64,000 nucleotides of DNA from Limnanthes douglasii subsp. nivea (Eukaryota; Streptophyta; Magnoliopsida; Brassicales; Limnanthaceae). A model generated the notes under the pieces. It made no database searches. It was not told where the DNA came from and was given only the letters and a program-made list of their open reading frames with translations. Of this stretch, positions 56,586 through 64,000 are shown piece by piece (position 1 is the first letter of the stretch; every line of letters starts with the position of its first letter). A program made the translations under genes and the position numbers. The stretch spans positions 314,790,809-314,854,808 of the forward strand of contig JAUPFV010000001.1 in the NCBI GenBank assembly GCA_036936605.1, read 5' to 3'.

Positions 56586-58732
56586 AGTTGACTTAGTAGG
56601 ATCGAGCGTTATGACATAGTAGTTCATTATTGTTCTTTGACTGCCTTTAATTTTTCCTATGAGATTACCGACGAGGTATTTGACGTATTGTCTAAACAAA
56701 CACAAAGTTGCTTTGAGTTTACGGAGCCACGGTCGTCCCATTATCGCGTGACATGAGCTTGAGGCGTCGACGATCATGAATAGTTTTCAAATTACTTTTT
56801 CATGATCCCGTGTCCTACTGTGACTAAGAGTTTGATCACCCCGCCCATTTAGTTTATTTACTCTTGTAACTAACCAGTTGCATGTCTGTAGCCTTAAATG
56901 GAGGTATTTCACCATTTGTTTGTAACTTGCCCTGAAAATAACGCTGGCTGAGCTGCCGTTGTCGACCAACACTCTAATGACCATTAGCCTTGATATTGTG
57001 GCATTAATAGTTAGGGTGTATTTGTGAGGGGCCATAATACCCCTCAAATCATCATCATTGAATGTAAATTCGGCGACCGGCTCCCGGTAGTTGTAGTGCG
57101 ATGAATTGCCCATCAGATGCATATTTGAATATATTATATGTATTTTTTGACCTGCGGCATTGGTCGCTAAAAGGGTATCTCCCCTAAAGATGGTGCATAT
57201 CCATTCTTGTTTCTCTTTAGATTCTTTCGATTTGACGGAGGCCTCCTCAATTGGGCCACCAGACTCCCTATAATTGGTCGATGTATTCTTTATTTTCTTG
57301 ACAAACTGGACGAGGTCTTTGCTATCGATCAACCTATGGACCTCCTCTATTAATTTTCAGAATTCGTCAGTTGGGTGACCGTGGTCATATGGTACATATA
57401 TATGTAACAAATGGACCTCTTTAAGGGGGCTTTGAACATACTTCTTGGATCTTGGTACTTGATCTTTTCTTTGGTTTTATCATAAATGGTAGTTATGTTT
57501 TCCGTAAGAGGCATAAATTTCATGCCATAATTATTACAATAGGAAGATCGCGGTCTACTTACTTGAGATCTGGAAGAGTTTATGTGGGGCGTCTCCTCAT
57601 GTTTCCTTATGTCGCCTTTCAAGATTCTGAGTTTTTGGGTATTTTGTTGGGAAGAGGGTATCAGATCCCTAGTTTTTAAGTCCTCTACGTGAATGAACTG
57701 GTCTAACCTAGCTATGATATCTTCCATCGTCTTGACAAGGAATCCGATGAGGTCTATGAAGAGAGGACCCTTGCGATCCAATCCCCTCTTGAAAATTGCT
57801 ACAACCATCAGTACTTCGCAAGTCGACATGAAATTCATGTCTCGGACGACCTTTTGTACATAAATTTTCAGCGTCTCTCATTAATACAGATCCATGATAG
57901 AATTTCCCTCGTGTTTATGCTCATTATTTCCCATAAAACGATTTTTGAAGGCGACCCGGAGCCCTTAGAAATCCTTAATCGACTCCTTTTAGAGGTTGTT
58001 GAACTAGTCGAGGTCGTTCCCTTTTAATGTCATGGAAAATGCTTTGCACAGTACGAATTCGTCTGGGCTGAAGGTCATCATCATGTTCCTGAAATCCTCT
58101 AGGTGGTGCTTAGGGTCTCCCAATCTATCATATGTATCTATCTCTTGTGGATCAAATTTTTGAGGGAGCTTTCCCTTCAGGATTTGTTTGATGAACGGGG
58201 ACCTACAAAACATAAGTAGCCATAGTTGGCCTTAGCTGGTCATACTCTGCCACTTCGAGCCTGTTGCCTCCGCGAACAACCTCACTGCTTGACAAGTCTT
58301 CCCGGTTGGAATACGTTGCGCTCTTTTTATTTTGCTTCTTGCTCTTACTATTGCTAGTGTATTCGCTTCCATGGGTGTGTCCTTTAGTCCTATGGCCTTG
58401 CTGGTTTATCGATACATGGTCTGTTTGACCACTTTTTTAGATAAAACATTTTTATTTAGGCGTTGTAGGGTTTTAGTGATCTTGTCGAGGCGCTTTTTGG
58501 CTTCCTTGTCCCTTGCGTGCTATTACTTGGAGGCCTTAAGTTTCTCCCCCTTAATATCTTTTTATGTAAGATTTCAAAATTTACACATTAGAAAAAGTGT
58601 GCGACTTACCTGTGTTAAGCGAAATATCCTCCTCGGCTACTCCTCCCTTGGCTTTTATCTAAGATTGATCATCATATAACTCAACTACTATCGCATAGGC
58701 TACCTGATAGGCCGTCAGGTTAGCTCCCATAT
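56580..58732 (-). pseudogene. gag-protease of element H
   Basis: Starts around ATG 58732 (MGANLTAYQVAYAIVVELYDD). A strong GTAAGT donor follows near 58611 and may start a leader or gag intron whose acceptor I could not fix. The gag core is at 58213-58000 (LKGKLPQKFDPQEIDTYD, HHLEDFRNMMMTFSPDEF), then more gag at 57840-57350. Protease VLVDNGSSASVIF (about 56965) has Asn in the D-T/S-G triad; the block MGRPWLRKLKATL (56740) corresponds to GRSWLSRMH. It has several stops and frameshifts and is more divergent from A-C than they are from each other. Confidence 0.72.
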
Positions 58733-58740
58733 TTATTTCG

Positions 58741-59540
58741 TCGTACGACGAGCTTTCCAGACACGGAAGGAAGCGATATATTTTGTGTTTAGGATTTATG
58801 ATGATGAAATTCCTAAACCTAGTCCCTTATTTATAGCATTTACAATGTGAAAGCCCAACATCGTAAAACCAATCATATTATGCTTCTTTGTGTCTGAGGA
58901 CCATAACCCGATAAATTGATAATTCAATTTATTTCATAGTTTTTAAGTGTTGAGATTTGGATCCTTTTCATCATAATGCTCAAATTCAACTCGGTTACCA
59001 CATTTAATCTCATAACGTTTTTTTCACTCATACATCTAAATTTAGTTAATTAAATAATTAATTCGATCACTTTCAACTTAAATTTCATTAAATCAATAAC
59101 CGAATATAATTTTTAATATATTGGTCCTCAATAAATAAATATATTCCAAACAGTAACTCAAACTAAAAAATTACACAATTTGAACGTAGTATTCAATCAT
59201 TTTATCTTCTATTTCTCAAAATGTTTTTAGTGAGATTTTTCGATTTTTAAGACAAAGTTTACATTATTATCTACTAAAGGTATAATTAGTGCTTTTCGTG
59301 ATGGTGTAACTAATTCAATGGCGTAATTAAAAATGAAAGGTGGATGACAAGAGTTTTTTGCTTTAAAGATAAAATAGTCAAATGATGTTTTTAGAATATG
59401 AATATAAGGTCGACGTGTAGCTGATTCTTGCGTGTTTGATTTTAATTTGTTCTCCCTAGCTGATGGAAAACGATAACCAGTATCGCAAAGTTAGTCTTTC
59501 GGTTAGATCAAAATAATTATTCCATCCCGTATTATTATTA
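58741..59540. other. Region right of element H gag, probable remains of its 5' LTR
   Basis: A TATAAAT on the minus strand at 58829-58835 lies 103 nt upstream of the ATG at 58732. No primer binding site or LTR end could be identified. The rest is AT-rich with no recognisable gene. Confidence 0.4.
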
Positions 59541-59761
59541 TTTTTTTTTTATTTTTTTTCGGAAGAAACCCGCAGCCGCTACTTAGAGTGCATTGAGTGT
59601 ACATAGGATAAACCCTCAGTCTGACGCGATAGCCTGCAAACCAACGGCAGTAGATAAACCACACAAGGTGACAGACTCAACCGAGAAAGCGAGGGACTCG
59701 AACTCATGACATTTGGTCACAAACATACCATACTCAACCAGCTTGGCTACCCCTTTGGGAC
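59541..59761 (-). mobile_element. tRNA-derived SINE
   Basis: On the minus strand it starts TCCCAAAGGGGTAGCC. An A box, TAGCCAAGCTGGTTGAG, is at 59749-59733 and a B box, GAGTTCGAGTCCC, at 59705-59693, the internal promoter for RNA polymerase III. A tRNA-unrelated body and an A-rich tail (poly-T on the plus strand, 59541-59559) follow. Length is about 220 bp, typical for plant SINEs. ATTATTA on both sides (59531-59540 region and 59762-59768) may be a short target duplication, though the sequence is simple. It is not a functional tRNA, because a cloverleaf cannot be closed. Confidence 0.8.
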
Positions 59762-60607
59762 ATTATTAAAATAATCTATAAAGATTTAGCCCTATATAAA
59801 ACTTAACCAAAACCTTAAAAAGGTTATACGATGGATATTTTGTTAAATACTTGTGTTTGGTAACGAATTTTTAAAATTATATCACTGAACGTATTATATA
59901 ATATATATTCTTATATATATTTTTTTGATTTTCTTTTATGATTATTATAATTATTTTATTATACCAAACGAAATTTTATTTAATAAATTGTTTGGGTTAG
60001 AGTAGCCTAATCCAATTAAATTAAAGTGGTATGAAAGTTTTGTTAATCTCTATAATTAAAATTAACGCATTTCATTTTCGAATGCAATTTTTTTTTGAAT
60101 TTCGTATACAATTTTTGATAGTTTCATCTTCTTCTGCGTTCTGAGTTTTCAGAACTTATTTAGAGAACAACTCCACTAAATCGATCAGATGAATGATCTT
60201 TTGGAGTATTTGAGGAGCATTTCATCACGTAATATCTCTTATAACTTTCATCTCGAGTTTTTTGTTTTCCGTATGAGAGTTGGGAGAAGATTGTAGCCGA
60301 GTCTGAGGGTTACATGTAAATATATTTTAGGATTACTTTGATTCGTTTGACTTATACTAATGTATAATATGTTAGTGTAGTTTTGCACATGAGTTATCTA
60401 TGTGTTGAACTTAATTTAATCTATGATTCCATCATCTTCAAGTCTGCACAAGACTTGTCGCTACTGTAATTTAGGTAAGTGCTTTTATTCACTTAATCTG
60501 AGGTAACCAAGATCAAGACTTTCTAGGAATGTTATAACACAAAGGTGAGCATGAAATGTTTCTTTTGTTTATTCTATTTTTTTTTGCTTAAAAGTTTCTT
60601 TAGCTAG
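59762..60607. other. AT-rich spacer
   Basis: No coding sequence or element ends recognised. Part of it may be the 3' end of the LINE remnant that follows on the minus strand. Confidence 0.5.
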
Positions 60608-60960
60608 CTAATCCATCACTTCATTTTGCTCCCAAAAGATATGATTTATACATATGTCAATTAGTGAATACATGTAAGAGGGGGAATTTCTATTAGCTAT
60701 CATTTCTAGTAACACCTTTGAGTCAATTTCAATTTCCATATTAGTGATGTTCTTTGAATTACACATAGTTAACCCATCTAACCAAAGTTTTGCATTTTGC
60801 TAAAATAACAGTTTGTTTTCCATAAATTCTTCCAAAAGCTATTATGATATCACATTTGTTGTCTCTTAAGAAATCATATCCATTGGCTTCTCCTATTGAT
60901 AAACTTGATCCATTTGTGTTTAGCTTTAATATGTTGATCTTGAAGAGGACATCATTGTAC
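60608..60960 (-). pseudogene. RNase H (RVT_3-type) remnant of a LINE
   Basis: On the minus strand INILKLNTNGSSLSIGEANG (about 60941-60880) matches the start of plant RVT_3 RNase H, with Asn in place of the first catalytic Asp. After a one-base frameshift near 60800, AKLWLDGLTMCNSKNITN and MEIEIDSKVLLEMIANRN follow, with Lys where the catalytic Glu normally sits and the Asp of IDS kept. It ends with EQNEVMD and a stop at 60608. No RT is found next to it. It lies head to head with the LINE at 61770. Confidence 0.7.
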
Positions 60961-61769
60961 TGTTGAGCATAAACTAGTTTTCTTTGAGTTGAAGTAGCAA
61001 CATAAGTTATGAGTTGTGATTAGATAACCGTTCCAATGAGTGGGTTTGAATAAATTGACATTATCTAGCTTGATGATTATAATGATGATTTGGTATATAA
61101 AAATTTAGCTAATATAGAAATTCTTTAACTGTTTTAAGCTATTTTTTATTAAAATAAGATAACAAATAGCCAATGTTTATAAAGTCCACTTTGTAAACAA
61201 AAGTTTTGAAGCAAGAGCCCATCAAAGTTATAACTCCTATATTTTAAACCAACAAATATTAATGTATTTGTTAAATACCGAGAATGACTTAAAAACCACG
61301 TAATCATTCTTTTTATCTTCTTTCTTTTTTTATGATTTTTTTTTGTTTTTTTTTGTTTTTATGTGTTTATTAACAAATATAAAAATAAATATTATTTTTT
61401 ATAAAAATAACATTAAATATTAATATAAATTAAAAAAATATGATATAACAAAATCAAATTTAATATATAAAATATATTTTAAAACTTTTTATGATAATAA
61501 AATCAATTTATCATATAAATAATATTTTTGAAAAATAGATGAAAATAAAATCAATTTAGTTATATAAAAATATATGTAAATAAAATCAAATTTGTATTAA
61601 ATATAATTCATGATATAAGTAAATTATTTTATTGATTTTTTTAATAAAATATTTTATAATATATATTTTGATATTGTTCAAGAAACATATCTTTAAAGAT
61701 ATTTAAAAATAAAATCAACCATTCTATTTAAAAAAATCTTAATATACTAATAAAGAAATATGTTGAATA
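60961..61769. other. Very AT-rich spacer
   Basis: Runs of A and T with ATATTTT motifs. No coding sequence seen. Confidence 0.6.
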
Positions 61770-61911
61770 ACAAGTCCACAAACCTCAAAAGATTCAACAA
61801 ACTCTGAACTTAAGATGCAATTTTATATCCAAGAATGCAGAAACCAAGAACCAAAGAGCATAGTCTCTTGTTCACCTTGATCTTCTTCTTTCTTCGTCGT
61901 TGATCTCTCCC

Positions 61912-62858
61912 ATGGAGATCCATAACAATGCATTGTTTCAGGAAGAAGAATTTCCAGTTCTTCAATCTGAAAACAGTGTGAAAAATCTTCCAAAGAGTTT
62001 GTTCAAAAAATCATCCGTTGACTCTGTTAAACCTTCAGAGCCAAATCTCGATCATTCTTCAACCTGATGGTATATCATAGAAATCTAATCACATTTATTT
62101 TCAATATTCTAAGGAAACCAAAGATTACTTGTTAAAAAACACCAAAATCACGCTGGTGGGAAAGTTTTCGAATGGATTACCGAAGAGCTATGTTCTTACT
62201 CAATTTCTTAATTCCTTCAAGTTCAGAGGTGCTTTCAACTGGGTTATTTGGGATTCTAGACACATATTTCTTGAGTTTGATCATAAAGATGATGTTAGAA
62301 ATATCTGGGCTAAAAAAGTTTGGAGTGTTGAAGGTTTTGTTATGCGAATTCTAAGGTGGAAACCCGATTTCAATTAAAAAAAGAATGTCATGTATCATTA
62401 CTATGGATACGAATTCAAAGATTCCTGAATATCTTTATAATAATGACATATTGCGGGAAATTGTTGCTTACATAGCCACTTATTACAAAATTATAGTTCC
62501 TGACTATAATAGAGCCTACATGAATGCAGTTTACGCTCTAGTTGAATTGGATATCACTGGAAATTTGAAAGATAACATTTGGATAGGTTTTGGTTTGAAT
62601 GACGATTACTGGATGAAAGTGGGCCACAAGAATCTTCCATCTTACTGTGATCACTGCTTACATATGGGTCATAACTCCTCTGAATGTAAGAAAATGCAGA
62701 AGCCAAACCTTGAAGATAAAAATAAAGATGATTTAATAGTTGAAGCATTGAATACAGGAAGAGAAAGAGATAAAATATCTTTAGTTTCCAAAGTCCAAAT
62801 ATACAGGCCCAAAGTTACATCAAAAGTCGTTCAAAGTAATCAATACAATGATAAATAA
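61912..62858 (+). pseudogene. LINE ORF1: DUF4283 and CCHC zinc-knuckle protein
   Basis: ATG 61912 (MEIHNNALFQEEEFPVLQ), first stop at 62065. The DUF4283 part (62129-62377) reads LVGKFSNGLPKSYVLTQFLN, WVIWDSRHIFLEFDHKDDV and VMRILRWKPDFN. A frame change leads to the rest of the domain (62385 on) and the knuckle CDHCLHMGHNSSEC at about 62647-62688. It is the RNA-binding partner of LINE ORF2 in plant L1 elements. Three frames are needed to read it. Confidence 0.8.
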
Positions 62859-63301
62859 ACTGTACAAAATGTTGATCTCAACAGAGAGAAAGATCACAAA
62901 AGTCAAGGTCTTCTTGATTCAAAAATGTCTGATAATCAATCTAAAGAAAATTATGGTCCTGAAATAATTGAAGCAATAAAATTTCTTAACCAGGATGTGG
63001 ATCAAAACACCAATCAAGACTTGGATTTATTAGAAACTGGTAGACACTCTCATGCCCAAGAATTCATTGGTAACAACCCTGTTACAACATCCATGAAAGT
63101 TTTTATCTCCTGATAACACCTTTAGCACAATACTAAACAAGAAGCTCAGAGCTGCAAGAAAGATAAAGAAGCCTAATAAACTTATTATAAAGTCTCTTAA
63201 ACACTCAGAGGCCAACATTCGTATCAAATCTTTATCTGATAATGATAAATATTCTTAATTAGAATCTGCATGACATCAACAAAAAATCTACCATTGGGAG
63301 G

Positions 63302-64000
63302 ATGAAAACTATTACTTACAAGGAGAAAGTCAAAATATTAGTTATTCAAGAACCAATGGTCAACTCCAATATTATCAGTGATATTTCTTCGAATATGGGA
63401 TTTACATATTCCAAGTTTAACATTTCCAATAATATTTGGTTGTTCTGGGATGATGATACATGCATTAATGTCCTTGTTAATCATGATCAATGCCTGAATT
63501 TGGAGGTGGAGTACCATGGTATGGATATTTCTTTTTATCTGATGGTGGTTTACGCGAAATTCCAAAGAAATCAAAGAATCAGCTTGTGTAATCAGTTCAG
63601 ATCTTTTGCTTCAACTAATAAAATGTAGATCTCTGTTGGTGACTTCAACATTATTCCCTCAAATGTTGAAAAAATAGGATGCTCAACCATTTGCCAAAAT
63701 AGTATTGACGACTTTGTGGATATGATCAGAGATTATGAGTTGGAAGATGCTAGTTATGCTGGGAAGAAGTTCACATGGAATAGAATTACTAAATACAGGC
63801 GGTTGGACAGGGCGTTGATTAACAGGGCTTGGATTGAATCTTTTAACTCTACTCAGGTTCTTCACATGGTCATAACTTGTTCTGACCATGCTCCTCTTCT
63901 AATTTCTGCCTCTCCAAATAATAACAATGCTTACAAAATTAAAAGAAGCTTTAAATTTAATGAATGTCTGGATTAATGATGTTTTTTCCTTAAGCTTGGT
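63302..64000 (+). pseudogene. LINE ORF2: AP-type endonuclease (partial)
   Basis: KVKILVIQEPM holds the metal-binding Glu, then VGDFNIIPS, KKFTWNR, RLDRALIN and SDHAPLLI, the signature blocks of L1 endonucleases that nick target DNA. There is one TAG at 63626-63628 just before VGDFN and a TAA at 63974 where KFNECLD ends early. Otherwise the same frame is kept. RT would follow beyond 64000. Confidence 0.82.

Larger units (their letters stand above)
40420..58740 (-). mobile_element. Element H: decayed Tat-lineage Ty3/gypsy element, split by element C
   Basis: On the minus strand gag, protease, RT/RNase H remnants and integrase run from about 58732 to 54580, and the antisense gene lies on the plus strand (40851-42488 and 53024-53845). 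This is the same layout as A, B and C. A purine-rich tract on the element strand at 40420-40440 (AAAAGGACTAGGGGAGAGTC) followed by TGATAGGT marks a probable 3' LTR start at 40419. The LTR would extend left to about 40000, but I could not match it to a 5' LTR on the right, so the outer limits are open. Confidence 0.75.
61770..64000 (+). mobile_element. L1-type LINE, 5' part, runs off the right edge
   Basis: A leader of about 140 bp is followed by ORF1 (DUF4283 and CCHC knuckle) and the endonuclease at the start of ORF2. RT and 3' end lie outside the window. The 5' end at about 61770 is estimated from where AT-rich sequence gives way to a leader ending in CT-rich sequence. Both ORFs are broken, so it is inactive. 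Confidence 0.8.

Noticed and set aside
58332..58679. 115-codon plus-strand frame in the H gag region
   Set aside because: The minus strand over the same bases reads as the charged gag N-terminus of H. The plus frame is a shadow.
59693..59749. Functional tRNA gene
   Set aside because: Only the A and B boxes are tRNA-like. Spacing and flanks do not allow a cloverleaf, and the A-rich tail marks a SINE.

Overview
This window is nuclear DNA from a flowering plant, almost certainly a eudicot. The signs are Tat-lineage Ty3/gypsy retrotransposons with a second plant-type RNase H, a Tnt1/Tork-like Ty1/copia element, a plant L1 LINE with a DUF4283-type ORF1, a tRNA-derived SINE and an A-type cytochrome P450 with the usual single phase-0 intron. 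The species cannot be named from the sequence. The only intact host gene I can support is a CYP81-like P450 at 37038-38816.

The left half is a stack of nested insertions. Positions 1-3179 hold the 3' end of a Tat element (F), followed by a 26-bp minisatellite. A copia element (D, 4717-32045) carries Tat element B (minus strand, 4887-25281) inside its 5' LTR and Tat deletion derivative E (28655-30817) inside its RT/RNase H region. B in turn carries Tat element A (plus strand, 13265-23425) inside its gag. Target-site duplications were found for every level, and hand-counted LTR divergence falls in the expected order: D about 11%, B about 8%, E about 7%, A 1.8%. After an AT-rich spacer and the P450, a decayed minus-strand Tat element (H, about 40420-58740) is split by a young Tat element (C, 42489-53023; 470-bp LTRs, 5 differences). 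The right end has a SINE, an RNase H remnant of a LINE on the minus strand, and the 5' part of a plus-strand L1 LINE that leaves the window.

Two features recur in the Tat elements and are the most interesting part of the window. First, in all four elements that retain the region (A, B, C, H), the gag-protease frame is closed by a UAG that lies in frame with RT-RNaseH-integrase and is followed by CAR-UUA or CAA-UUU. This is the tobamovirus-type leaky-stop context, and in H the CAA-UAG-CAA-UUA match is exact. Second, each Tat element carries a long gene antisense to gag-pol between pol and the 3' LTR, with a TATAAAT box upstream (6 of 6). Where the region survives, it has one GT-AG intron of 81-89 bp at the same place (4 of 4). 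The suggested layout is a sense genomic RNA whose Gag-Pro to Gag-Pro-Pol ratio is set by stop-codon readthrough, opposed by a separately promoted, spliced antisense mRNA. That mRNA encodes a protein with a putative gypsy-type transposon domain and a coiled coil.

Most coding regions are broken. The exceptions are the P450 and the pol of element C; the antisense gene of C has a single stop codon. All structure here was read by eye, so LTR ends of F and H, exact intron use and family assignments should be treated as predictions.
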